From Ceratothoa steindachneri (Eukaryota > Arthropoda > Malacostraca > Isopoda > Cymothoidae), in assembly GCA_963969495.1 (NCBI GenBank), contig OZ018324.1, forward strand, positions 141,790,355 to 141,854,354: a DNA stretch of 64,000 nt, in the 5' to 3' direction. Shown piece by piece: positions 23,100 through 33,912 of this stretch. A program made the translations under genes and the position numbers. Position 1 is the first letter of the stretch. Every line of letters starts with the position of its first letter. The notes beneath the pieces were generated by a model that was not told the DNA's origin, did not search any database, and saw only the letters and a list, made by a program, of their open reading frames with translations.

Positions 23100-23850
23100 A
23101 AAGTGAAGGCTGCGAATGAGATCGTGGAGGTAGTCCTAAAGATTGAGGCGAAGGTGGGTCTCCCTACCTCCACAATGCGTTACAGAAAGACCAAACTGCT
23201 AAAGTTAGTGGAGGCCTACTAGGGTCTTCAGAAACACCAAAAAAGAGCTTCGGAAAGGCAAGGATGAATGAGATCTTTCAAGGGGACCTTGATGAATTGT
23301 TGGATGTGGCGCACAGAGATGCTCTTGAGAAGACCACAAACGAGGAGGAGAGGGGCTTTCTCATCAGCAAAACAGAAGATCGATCGACATCGTCAGGTGC
23401 CCTCATCGCCTTCTTCTACTCACTAGGAAATTGATGGAAGCGATGCCGAGTTCAAATGCCTAAGTCCTGCTAAGAGAAGAGATGGAAAGAGGTATGCTAT
23501 GATCCTGTCAAAGGAGGTGAACACCAAACCGGACCGCTTCAAGGTCTCAGATTCGGCTGCAATGGCAGTGGTAAGAGCCATGGTCAAGGCAACCGGTCAA
23601 AACATATACAACATCACGCTCTCTACAAGCTCCTTTCCCCGCCATAGGAGAATGAACATAAAGTAAGTAGCCACTGCAGAGAAGATCAAACTCTCAGGGA
23701 GATACCAAGCAGCTGCCTTATATCGCTGGGGAACGTAAACGCATTGCAAGGATCGCCATTCCCGTCACAGGTGGGGACAAGGAGTACCTCTTGGAAGCAG
23801 CCAAGATCTCCCAAGACGCTGAGCATCACATAGAAGAGGATGTCCTCAAG
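23100..23850 (+). pseudogene. Fragment of a multicopy invertebrate ORF family, function unknown
   Basis: Three plus-strand frames, read in order, keep a layout I know from highly repeated uncharacterised ORFs of arthropod genomes: a helix with an IPT-like turn (VVLKIEAKVGLPTSTMRY..KLLKLVEAY), then LDELLDVAHRDALEK-NEEERGFLI (family: LFDIAHADA..EED..FL), then a PDRFKVSDSAAMAVVRAMVKATGQN segment ending in STSSFPRHR, then a WD-K-LPYIAG..RIAIPVTGGDKEYLLEAAK strand set. Frameshifts and stops separate them. The family is probably carried by a mobile element, but its mechanism is not known to me. A second N-terminal fragment lies at 51681-51923. Confidence 0.5.
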
Positions 23851-23959
23851 GCAGTATCCGGTGCTGAACTTTTTGAAAAAGGCTCATCGCATACTTTACG
23901 CTCACAGGCCGACTCTCGACCAATTTGGAAGAACTACGAAGGACTCTCCTGCAGGTAGT

Positions 23960-24600
23960 AGGAGTTAGTGAAGAAATTGAAGGAACAAATTCATCTAATT
24001 TCTGCCAAATAACATCGCGACCATAATTGCAACTTTGAAGGAACCTACCCTCGCACAATTAGAAAAACTGGCTGATGAACTGATGAAATTTGGTGTTGAG
24101 CAGTGCCCCTAATATTAATACTAGTAGTGAATCGATACATCCCAGTGTCGTTTTCATTTCCAACGCGTTTATTCTGTATACAAATAAAGATGCGATATAT
24201 AAGTATGTAAATAAGTTGAAAGTGCGCGGATAGTGCCCAAAAGTGCGCATCCTAATGGGAATCCTCACAGTTATATTCAAATTAATAGTGATTACAGAGC
24301 GCATAATATAACAGGAGGATTGTGACTCTTCCGAAATAAATAAAGACCTGTAGTTTGCCGCTCAGATGTATTCTTTGGGGAAAACGCGAAATTCTGCAAA
24401 CCTCCTCCAGGCCATCTTCACAAGCCCCGGTAGAAAACAAGGATGGCATGCCATAGCAAGTGCGGCCGCTGGTATGGTCTAAATTGGTCAATCTATTATA
24501 AGCATTTCAAGGGTTAATAGCGGAAAGATAAAGGTGCGCGGCGAGGTTCAAACGGACATAGAAATCACGAATCTTTGCTGATCATTTAGGTGGTCATTTT
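23960..24600 (+). pseudogene. Gypsy gag C-terminus, knuckle remnant and protease edge
   Basis: Near 24,000-24,105 the plus strand reads PNNIATIIATLKEPTLAQLEKLADELMKF, the typical end of the gypsy capsid. At 24,345-24,420 CRSDVFFGENAKFCKPPPGH resembles the C-Y-H-RFG-A--C-PPC knuckle of arthropod gypsy gags. HAIASAAAG at about 24,447-24,475 matches the segment that precedes the protease. The protease catalytic DTG was not found. Confidence 0.6.
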
Positions 24601-24799
24601 TAGCCACTAATACCACCTTCCCGTTAATACTTATTCACATTTTAAAGCATTATATCTGTTAGTAGATTGTGCGCACGGCATACAAATAGTCAAACAAATT
24701 AACTCGTATCGGAATTTAGATTATTTGGAGAACCTACAGTAGACTAAATTATTTAGGATCTTCAGCATCTACAGCCCCATAGCAAAACCATATTAGAAA

Positions 24800-25560
24800 A
24801 ATATGAGCCTTTGTGCGCACGCGCTTCAAATCAGCCCTCTCTCTCATCGCCAAACTCAGTAAGGTATACGATCGAAACTGGTAGTACTCCAGTGATATTG
24901 TAAAGGCTGATGCCTATTTAAATAGAGAAAATAGAGGTTGCCAAAGCAACTTTCGAAACACTAATGAAGGAGAGGATCATGCGCCCGTCAAAATCATCAT
25001 GAGCTTCCTAATTCACATGGTGCCTTAGAAGTCGCCCGGTGAGTATAGGGTTGTCGGCGATTTGGAGCGCTCAATCCGACCACAAAGCTAGCCAGATATC
25101 TGCTGCCGCGAATTCAAACTGTTATGAACCACCTTTACTGCAAAGATATATTTTCATGGTTGCACCTGGTTCGTGTTTAACATCAAATCCCTAAGAACCA
25201 GCCAGATAATACGAAAAACTGCAGTCGCATCCCCTTTTGGTTTGCGAGAGTACGTTACGCACCCATTCAGTCTCCTAAATGCAAGCTGCTTCTTCCACGG
25301 CGCATGGACATCCTGTTTCGTGGATTAGGGTTCGTTTTTGTGTATACAGAGAACATCTTGATATATTCAGAATATGTGGAGGACCACCTAAACCATTTGG
25401 AGCAAGTCTTTAAAATCGGGTTCAAAAACGGTCTGAGAATATCACTAGAGAAGTGCGAGTTTGTGAAAGAGGAAATAGATTTGTTAGAGCATCACATTTT
25501 GATGGAGGGAATTTGCCCACCAGCGAAGAAAATGAAGCAAATTTGAGATATACCGTTACC
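24800..25560 (+). pseudogene. Gypsy reverse transcriptase
   Basis: Blocks in order: EVAKATFETLMKERIMRPSKSS (about 24,935-25,000), a HMVP-K-P..YR-V-D remnant, a degenerate DRYPIP-IQ region, IYFHGCTWFV..NIKS in place of the FSKIDL-AYHQI block, KTAVASPFGLREYVTHPFSL, and LFRGLGFVFVYTENILIYS at 25,306-25,363. The catalytic YxDD reads YTEN at 25343-25354, so both Asp residues are gone. The frame continues HLEQVFKIGFKNGLRISLEKCEFVKEEIDLLEHHIL to 25546. The enzyme would copy element RNA into DNA; this copy cannot. Confidence 0.88.
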
Positions 25561-25599
25561 AAAGGAAAACAAGGACCTTCGAAGATATTTGTACATGTT

Positions 25600-26130
25600 A
25601 ATTTATTAACGCAGAATAATTCTTAACTTTTCCGTGGTTTTACGCGCAATTGACCAAGCTTGTATGCCTGCAACCAAAGGTTCGGGAGCTCCCTTGGAAT
25701 AATGAGGCATGCGTAGCATTTGAAAACACTAAATCGGCCTTAGGTGCCTACGTTAAACTCTGTCACCCAGTGATTTACTATATAGGCTGGCGAAGAATTG
25801 CTGCCAATACGCACCAAATGGTAGGCGGATCTGCAAAACCGTTGGCATTCTTTTTAAGCCAACTGCGCCTGAAGCAGCATTCATACTCCACCTACGAAAG
25901 AGCGATCCCAGCGGCGTATCATGCTGTAATGTACTTCAGGCACCTGATTTAAGGTCGCTACGTTACCTTGTGCACTGATTCAAGTATTTAGTATCAGGGC
26001 TAAAACAGACAGGAAACAACACCAATGGAAAGCCATTCTAGAGTACGACAGTAAAATCACTTACATGCGTGGTAAGGACAACGCATTCGCTGCCTGCTTT
26101 TCAAGGAACGGCTGTTCGGTCCAAATTTAT
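25600..26130 (+). pseudogene. Gypsy RNase H
   Basis: The open frame 25650-25952 has LPWNNEACVAFENTKSAL, then HPVIYYIGWRRIAANTHQMVGGS where D-S-AVG usually lies, then KPLAFFLSQLRLKQHSYSTYERAIPAAYHAVMYFRHLI. The first catalytic Asp (TDAS) is replaced. Beyond a stop, TLCTDSSI-like and QQHQWKAILEYDSKITYMRGKDNAFAACF sequence continues to ~26,105, matching the end of the domain (ADALSR) with losses. Confidence 0.85.
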
Positions 26131-26299
26131 TCTCTTCACCTCCGAGCTTTGGCGGCAGCGCAAGGTAATGACGAAAAAACAAAGTAATTTTGCTTACGGT
26201 TAAAATCTTACCCTTTTCATGAGGAAATTTTAGCTTTGTTGTGAATTAACATTAAGATACCTACGACCGGTTCACCATTTGCCTTGCAGGAGAACTATA

Positions 26300-27360
26300 T
26301 TGAATTAAATGCATATTATGTCACACCCTGGAATCAAGGTTTAACTTCGTCTCATCGAATGTCTATATTTTTGCCCCAATAGGGGGGACAATGATATTCG
26401 CTCCTGGAAGACAGAGTGCCTTCCTTGTCAATCGTACAGGCTTATTAACCACATGTAATCTGCGATCCTGCCGATTAATATTCAATCCTCAACGTTTGAA
26501 ACTGTGCATATCTAAACAGTTGGATTACTCCCACCGTGTACACTGCCTGAACCATCCTACCCCTCACACAATTGATATTTACTGGCATACATCAACTGTG
26601 CAACGAGATGGATTGAAGCGCTACCTATCCCGGACATAAATGCTACAAAGATTGCGTTAGCTTTCCTAGACGGTTGGATATACGGATTTGAAATCACACT
26701 TTAACTAATAACCGACAGAAGCACTCAATTAGAATCAAAACTATTCAAGGAACTGTCTTACCGCGTTTATTTTCATCGTCACCGCACCACAGCGTACCGC
26801 CCGTCCAGTAACAGGATGGTCGAAATGGCCAACCGGAAAATGAAGCGCTACATAGTGGCCCGTCGACAAGGCTGGTTTGTGGGACCACCAATTGTCTGTT
26901 TAGGCATTCGCCTTTTGGCCAATGACACCGGATTTTTACCTTTTATGGCAGTCATGGGAACCACGTTCTTGTGTCCAAAGCCTTTAGTTTCATTATCGTC
27001 ATCGAAGGCCGACTAAAAATTTATTAAAGAACAGCCATCAAACATGGAATAAGTTGACTTCGCGCAGGCATCCATAGGGCACCTGCACTCGATGCCCAAG
27101 CCTTGGGTGCCCCAAAATCTTTACGTACCATGTAATGTATATGTCCGAATAGACCGCGTAAGCAAACCTGCCTGGAGAAGGGACACTTTCTCAGTGGAGA
27201 AATTAACCCTTTTGGTGCGGAGAGCAACTTGTGTTGCTCAAATATAGTTAATACATGAAGGCAAGATGCAACTTTAGTTTGTATTATTCGCAAGCTTGTA
27301 ATTAAAATTTTTCCAAAATGCGGCGCACCAAAAGGGTTAAAATCGGCGAGATTACCTCCC
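26300..27360 (+). pseudogene. Gypsy integrase, split by a MITE
   Basis: The frame 26391-26639 has the C-x-x-C..C-S region followed by HTIDIYWHTSTVQ in the place of FDHIHVDIVGPL. At 26,816-27,005 it reads MVEMANRKMKRYIVARRQGWFVGPPIVCLGIRLLANDTGF, the G-VER-HR-LK..W-L-L-LLGIR block of gypsy integrases. Beyond a stop, HSMPKPWVPQNLYVPCNVYVRIDRVSKPAW (27,075-27,165) is the C-terminal domain, ending FSVEKL just before the MITE and resuming KSARLPP after it, the equivalent of VSVDRLKPA. Confidence 0.82.
27207..27336. mobile_element. 130-bp piggyBac-type MITE
   Basis: Terminal inverted repeats CCCTTTTGGTGCG (left) and its complement CGCACCAAAAGGG (right) match over 13 bases. A TTAA lies on each side (27203-27206 and 27337-27340). 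CCC ends and TTAA target duplication are the signature of piggyBac elements. It has no coding capacity and sits in the gypsy integrase tail, so it arrived after that element. Confidence 0.88.
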
Positions 27361-28602
27361 TTACATAATGCCGAGCCATCAGCAACGCCATGAACTCAGG
27401 CAGAAACAAGAAGAAGACCAGGTGTACTTCACCTCGTAAAGTGCATGACACGAAAGAGAACGACACCACAATAAGTCAAGCAGAGACCTGTTGAGGAACT
27501 GGAGAGAGGAACGGCTAGAATGGCGTTTTCACGTGCTTTGGGGGGCGAGTCACGTTTGCCAGGAATCCGTCGTTAATATATTTCTAATCCTTGTGTAGGC
27601 AATTATTAGAAAGGAAGAGGCATAATTATATCCACGCTTCGCTGTCTCTCTACCTTTATTACATGCCTTATTATCCGTTTGTTAATGCTCGTAATTAACA
27701 TTTATTTATAAATCTAAACAAGGATATGACAAAATTGCCATATTATTCTACTATATTGCAGAACATGGCATAAATAGGCTCCCATAAGTGGTGGCGGTTT
27801 TTAATTCCTTATTCAAATTTTAGACATTTATTAAAAAATGAGTGGAGCATTCTGGGATTTAATAAGACCACCGCGCGTGTATTTTTCAGAGGTTTTCATT
27901 GAATCCTTTAATTAGGTGCCAGTAGCCTACCTATTACATTATCCGATCACTACAGACCTTCCTAGACGAATAACTTCTTACTATTATAAAATTGTCTGCA
28001 CAGAGTCCGGAGATGAATCCCATTAAACTATTTAAAAGAAACTCGGAGCAAGGTATAAAAAAGCCTGAAATGAGTTCATGAACGCTGGGAAATTGTTGAT
28101 TAATAGAGCAAGATTACTTTGCAACTATCACAGCAGTTTGTTTGTTCCAGTTGGTGGAAATATCAAAGTGTCATCGAGAGTAAAACTCTCAACACTGAAT
28201 AATATTTACTAATAACTTGCATGTACAAAGGTTTCCCTTGATAATATAATCACAATATTCTAATGGAAATTTATTTTCGCCGTCAGCGGAACATCATAAA
28301 TAATTCAATAAGTCAATTTTTGCTTGTATTTTATCGTGCACAAATTTTGAAAACCTGGGAATTCTCTTGAAAATTTTAGAGAAGGTTTTGTGATATAAAT
28401 ACAAGGTTCTAATCTTGGAGACGGTTCTAGATATACCTAGATAATTCTGTTGAAATAAATTCAATTAATTTCAAGAAAATAAAATTTAGGGGAATTATGA
28501 GCACTTTTTATTTCTCACTGGAAACATACAGTTTAACAGTCTATGAACGCTTGGAAAGAGTAAGAAGTAATTCGCATTTAATCGAATGAAATTTTGTGAT
28601 TC
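27361..28602. other. Spacer, no gene seen
   Basis: A mixed part to ~27,560 may be the remaining gypsy 3' region. From there on it is AT-rich with no recognised motif. Confidence 0.45.
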
Positions 28603-28604
28603 TA

Positions 28605-29322
28605 CAGGGTGGGGCAGAAAGTTGTTTATCATCTCTTTGAAACGCTCTGAGTTACAATAACAGCATTTCCAATATTACACCAGATTGTCACTTTTGGGCT
28701 GTGCAGTGGTCTTTCATGCAGTTCTCTCGGATTTTGAAGAGCCCAATAACCACAGTTTTGTTGATTCAATATGCCAGTGAGATGAAAATGAGCTTCATCA
28801 CTCATTAACAAATGAGGTTGGCATTTGCCTCCAAAATTGTTTCCATAAGACGTGCGAATTTAAGCCGCTGGTTACCGATGCCTATTTCAGTGGAATGACT
28901 ACGAGTAGAGCGATTCGGAGTCCGCAGCAAAGTTTGTCTAACACGTTCTACATTTTCTGGGGTCCGTACCGTTCGTCGAGCCCCCACTGGTCTCTTATTC
29001 ATTAGTGTACCTCGTGTACGAAGTACATTAACCCACCGTAAGATTGCGTTACTGGTGAGAACAGCCTCATTTTGGTGAATGTTGAAGTAGCGCCGAAATT
29101 CACGCTGCACTGCTGTAACAGACTTGTTATTCTTCACGTAACTGTCATGGACAAACACTCGATGCTTCATCGTCCACAGCGCCAAGGCTTCACCTAAAAA
29201 GAAAAGATAAAAAATACTGCTAAGACAGCAGGGGCAGAATGCTACCTGCCAGACATATGAGCCTTTCTCTGAGGCTAAGTAATGGAAATTTTAAAAACGT
29301 CTGTCCTCTCTGCCCCACCCTG
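28605..29322 (-). mobile_element. Mariner/IS630-like DNA transposon, internally deleted
   Basis: It is 718 bp with terminal inverted repeats CAGGGTGGGGCAGA at the left and the complement TCTGCCCCACCCTG at the right, each bordered by TA (28603-28604 and 29323-29324), the target of the Tc1/mariner superfamily. It encodes only the N-terminal part and first catalytic segment of a transposase on the minus strand, so it depends on an active relative. Confidence 0.93.
28629..29185 (-). pseudogene. Mariner/IS630-like transposase remnant
   Basis: Frame 29185-28805 starts MALWTMKHRVFVHDSYVKNNKS and shows a helix-turn-helix pair (TAVQREFRRYFN; SNAILRWVNVLRTRGTLMNKRPVGARRTVRTPENVERVR) followed by TLLRTPNRSTR. 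After a large internal deletion it resumes RLKFARLMETI. One missing base at ~28,810 moves the reading to frame 28811-28629, which has LMSDEAHFHLTG with the first catalytic Asp, NCGYWALQNPRELHERPLHSPKVTIWCNIG, and then ends. The second and third catalytic acids of the DDE/D triad are lost. In an intact relative the enzyme cuts and pastes at TA. Confidence 0.9.
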
Positions 29323-29324
29323 TA

Positions 29325-31259
29325 TTTTGATTGCTGTTTATCAAATCCAATTTGTGAATCAGGTACAACTCTTTGGAATATATTTTCTATACCTTAAATG
29401 TTTACTGAATTTGAAGTTTTGTAAAAGAAGTTTTCCATGAAAAATATTTCTGTAATATTCCATCGTCACATTAATATGCAACAAGTAGTTGCATAAAGTG
29501 TATGCAATAAATGTAAAACGTTTTGAATTTAGTATATTAATAAATTTATTTGTAAAACTGATAGTAAAAAGATCAAAATTCTAATACTTTTTTGTACAGT
29601 AAATAATGTTATTAATGGTTTTATCCCTGTCAATGGATTGATGTGTCTGAATTAAGCTACGATCTGACTAATATGTCGATTTTATGATGTTTGATATCAT
29701 TAGCAGTATGCATAATACTATGCCTTGATATTTACTTCCATTTTGGTCCACATCTATAAGTCTTCGATTGAATTCTAATCAAAGACGCATATAGGCTACT
29801 CCATAGATTTCCATTTCCACCCTTTAGAGAATAAGAGGACACGTGAGCCAGGAGTAAAAACGAAATTCCTTCGAAAATACACACATTTCTTTTAAAAATA
29901 TGCAGAAGGTTTATGCCAAAGATAAATCTAAGCATTTCGTCACTTATACAAAAACTAAAACTCAGCAGAGAAAGTAGATCATCTTAAATTTTTCCAGCCA
30001 AAAACATAACAGCCTTGCCTCCTTATTAGCATTTAACTGGCTAAATAGGATGACCAAACTTGCCGCATTATTTTATGCTGAAGCCATTACGACTCACCGG
30101 GTACTTTTTTCCGTCATTTAAGAATATATCTGGTAATATTTTAGCTTTAGATATTTCTGCCAATGGAAAAGGGATGGAACTACTGGCTTACTGGCTCTTT
30201 TAAATACGTTGAATATGAGGAAATCTTAATTTTTGAGCCAAGTCATAGGGTCCATTACCTTTGAAGACTTATTTACTGTTTCGAAATAGCTCTTTATGAA
30301 ATCATTGTTCGAGGACAGATATTTACCCCTAACCTATTAGTTTACTAGACTTCCATTCACTTTCCTAATATTGTTAAATTCTAAATTTCTGTCCTAACTC
30401 ATAAACTAACCAATTTAGATATAATTAAGCGAACCAAAATCAAAGAGTTAGGAAAACTGCCTTCTTCTTGGTTAAATAAGCAGAGAATATATAAAAGTTG
30501 CACAAAGCGCATCAAAAAGTTACCAAATATAAAGGAAATTTTGGATTTACTCCTCAAGTTAATATGACATATTTGTGGTTATAGTACAATTAAATGTCTA
30601 ACAATATCGCTTTGTAAATATATTGCATACCTTTCCATAAATTCATAATCCATTTGCAATAGCATGAAATATAAAGGTCAAAGATGGAAGATCTGCGAGC
30701 TCTGGCCAGTTTTCGCCAGGCTATCGCGTATGAGAAGCGACACTCAGGAAAGTGACTCGTCAGAGGTCAAAAAAATACTCGTACTTCCTATTTATGTCAT
30801 TGGTTTATGCATAATTTTTAAATTTTTCAACGAATGTAACTCAATAATACTGGCAATTTTCAAAATGACAGTGTCGTGGGTTAGCCGAGATTATGATTTT
30901 TTTTTTATTATGATTAATGAAGTTGGTCGTGCGTTCGTACCTACAGTGATCGCTTCAGAATCGATCTCTAAGAGCGCTTTTCTTATTTTTATTCTATTGA
31001 ATGAATATAAAGGGAAGTTCTTTCTAGAATATACTAAATACTGCCAACGCAACTCGCTCAAGGATAATTTAAACACGACAACCAAAATAGACCTTTACTG
31101 TACACTAATCAACTCAAACAAAATTAATATATACACGTAGAAAATACAACTTAAAAATGGCTCTTAAGTCCCGTTACCGACACTCGGTTTCTGATAGCTT
31201 TAAGGTAGAACAATTCACTTTTAAAAAAATTCGTCTTTAAGATATACAAAATAATCTAC
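29325..31259. other. AT-rich spacer, no gene seen
   Basis: The longest frame here (30664-31140, 158 codons, +) has a Phe/Ile-rich, low-complexity make-up and no recognised domain. I treat it as chance in AT-rich DNA. Confidence 0.5.
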
Positions 31260-31580
31260 AGTAAACTCACGGGGACGTGTGTTTATTGTCAGTAGAGGCG
31301 TCGTGAGTGTAGTTAATTTGCTTCTCAATAGAGGACGTTACTTCGAATGAGGAGTAAACGAGTGACGTCACGCGGAAGTTCGACTCGGTGTAGGAGCAGG
31401 GAATCAAAACAAAACACCGATTGAAGAGGCGATACGTTTGCCGTTTATGACCTTGAAAAGGTTTTCTCAAATGAGGCTTGAAGATGGCTGTATGATTTTC
31501 TTGCGATTTGGTTTCACTTGTAGAGCTTCTATCTCGGGTAAGAAATCTATCTAGTTTGGGGTGTCAAAGTAAGATAAGGT

Positions 31581-31733
31581 AAGATCACTTGACAATCTTT
31601 GTTAATCGAACTGTGCCGACTGTACTTAAAGGGAAGATCACTTGGCGATCTTTGTTAATTGAACTTTGCCGACGGTACTTTGAGGTAAAACACTTGACGA
31701 TCTTTGGTAGTTGAATCTCGCCGATTATTCATG
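31581..31733 (+). repeat. Three ~53-bp tandem units
   Basis: The words GATCACTTGACAATCTTTGTTAA and GAACTGTGCCGACTGTACTT recur from 31581, 31634 and about 31686 with drift. Such arrays are common in LTR U3 regions. Confidence 0.85.
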
Positions 31734-32279
31734 GTGCAATCTGGTATTACCAAAGAAAATGAAAGGTATTCTTAACTTGTTAGGGGAATTCTATCCCGGC
31801 AAGTTCTTATCGAATTCATGACGAAATGAGAGTTGTCATCTCTTTCTCCTTACGAAAGATTTGATACTAGAATTACTCCTGCGGGGTAATGAGAAGGGAA
31901 GGCGGATAGCAAGGAGAGACCCGGAGGTGCCCTAGGTTTTGGCGTCTGTTATTTATCTTCTTAGCCTTTTTGACATTAAGGAAACTGGATCTCACGTTGA
32001 ATTGACAGAAGTGGGTATCAATTCAGCCGTGCTTGGCGTCATGGCGCCCTGGGAGAGTGTAATACGAGATTAACAGTTTAATTTTAGACTTGTTTGTTTA
32101 TAAATACACCCTCGACGGGTAGGCCTTTTGAGCTGAGGTCAGAAATAACTGTCTCCTAAATTTACCCTTTTTATCTCACTTTTATTTTACCGGAGACTGG
32201 GTAGAATGGCTTAGAGAGACCCAGGTTTGTTTTGTTTTTCTTCCATTGGTTTTCTTCGCTATGAGAAAGACCTCGTTTA

Positions 32280-32283
<4 letters not shown>

Positions 32284-32354
<71 letters not shown>
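32284..32354. repeat. (TA)n microsatellite
   Basis: About 70 bases of uninterrupted alternating T and A, the longest simple repeat in the window. It creates a false Tyr-Ile open frame on the minus strand. Assembly length here may be unreliable. Confidence 0.95.
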
Positions 32355-32356
<2 letters not shown>

Positions 32357-32598
32357 TCGCAACCTCTTAAATGCCTCGGTTAACTCGTATATCTCTACAG
32401 AGAGACTAGTGGCAACGTTTATGGCTACGATAATTCGTTTGATTCGTTTTAGCCATGTGTAAGCTTACATCCTTCAAGTATCGACTTTCTTTTACCGTTT
32501 CACCAGAGAGCTCCACCAAGAGAGCCAAAACTATGATTGCTAATACAAATGACTTATAAGATTTCCGGGTTTAAGTTTTGACCAAGAGGTAGTTAATT

Positions 32599-32796
32599 TT
32601 GAGGTTCGTCTGGAGGGAAATTAAACTCATCCACGTGAGAAGAAATAGTGGTATCTGGAAGAAAGTTAAAGATCCGGGCGATTCAGTGAACGCTTTTATT
32701 AAGGAATTTACTAGATATCTCTTTTATATTATGCATTTAGAATCTGATGCTATTTTATTTATACTGCCAGAGCAACTTCGAGCAAGATACTGCTAA
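32599..32796 (+). pseudogene. Gag-like fragment, tentative
   Basis: A 65-codon frame contains KKVKDPGDSVNAFIKEFTRYLFYIMHLESDA, which resembles the capsid helix with a R/K-PGESV-x-F-x-x-F pattern in gypsy-type gags, and ends LFILPEQLRARYC. It follows the LTR-like block in the right orientation. No further gag or pol was recognised, so the call is weak. Confidence 0.3.
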
Positions 32797-33912
32797 ATGC
32801 TAAGCAAAAAGAAAAAAAAGTAGAAAACGATTGCACGTAATTTCCAGAGAATACGTCCAGAGAATTTTTTTTAATATAGTGATTCAGACGTTAAAACATT
32901 TGGTGCGTTCTATTTTAGGAAAGCAGTCATTCATTAATGAATGATGTGAAATACTCTGGTGATTAGGGTATACCTGAACGTGAGGGGGTCGTCCATGTTT
33001 GGGATACTTTTATAGATTTTCCGACAGAATTGCAGCAAAGACTGAGGAGCAAATAGTGTATTAATCTTTGAAATAGTCGGATAATCATGCAAAGAATCAA
33101 AGATCTGTAAATCTTACAAGCATTTGTCATGTAACATAATTTGCACAGTTGAAGGATAAATATCGATGAAACGAAGGACTTATGTGCCTTAGAATTTTTA
33201 GATTATATCGTAGAAACGTAACATGGCAATAAAGTTTGAAAAGTGACTATATTAGCGAATTTAACTTAAATCACTATACTGATTTATTAGAGATAGGCCT
33301 AGAGGAAACAGTGTAGTGCTTAGTTTAAAATCCCATACGAATTGTTCCTCGATAACGAAAAAATCTCTTTATACATTGAGTTTTATAAAAATAAGAAAAA
33401 AAACTATTAAAAACCTTTTTAACCTTTTCAAAAAGTCTATTACTGTCGGGAAATTTTAAATAGTTTTCCTAAATTTAAAACAAAACAGTCGAGGGTAATT
33501 TTTTTAAATTTCAAGTTGAACTCTTCTTCTTTCATTGTAAATTATAAAAATCTTATTCAAAGTTTGGTTTCTTCAGCATGTTTTATTCACTCCTACCAAG
33601 TTGGTCTGCCAATCCCGTTTAATTTTACATTTTACTCTTATTATTTGCCTAATTAAAGCCTTTCATTTTGTTCTTAAAAGAATGCAGAGGCCTCATCATC
33701 TAACTAAATCAGGTCAATTGGAAGAGAAAAATCAGTCATTTGATTGAATGTGGACAAATAAGCCCACTTTAAGAACCACCAAAATTGCTTTAAGCTGCAG
33801 TCCGAAATATGGACAAATTCGTTCAGCAGTCTCAACTCCAATACGTACTTCTCGACAAATAATTTGTCACATTTCTTGGAAGAAGCAGGAGAAGGTTCGC
33901 TATAATTTAAGC
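32797..33912. other. AT-rich spacer, no gene seen
   Basis: No protein motif recognised; frames are short and broken. Confidence 0.5.

Larger units (their letters stand above)
23860..27360 (+). mobile_element. Ty3/gypsy element, decayed gag-pol without recognised LTRs
   Basis: Gag tail, zinc-knuckle remnant, protease edge, RT, RNase H and integrase follow in canonical order with many stops and frame changes. LTRs were not identified at either side. The right end is interrupted by a 130-bp MITE at 27207-27336, after which gypsy sequence seems to continue for about 20-40 bases. Confidence 0.85.
31260..32590 (+). other. GC-richer block resembling an LTR
   Basis: Composition rises from ~31,260 to ~32,280. 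It contains three tandem ~53-bp units, several CTCGG/CGGTG motifs and a long TA run near its right end, and is followed by a gag-like open frame. This fits a 5' LTR plus leader of a gypsy-type element on the + strand, but no matching second LTR or clear TG..CA ends were found. Confidence 0.35.

Noticed and set aside
30664..31140. The longest plus-strand open frame in its region (158 codons)
   Set aside because: The composition is Phe/Ile/Lys-rich as expected from AT-rich DNA, with no domain, no conserved motif and no support from context.
32171..32362. Tyr-Ile repeat open frames at the TA runs (also 1764-2009 and 8239-8490)
   Set aside because: They are translations of (TA)n microsatellites and not genes.
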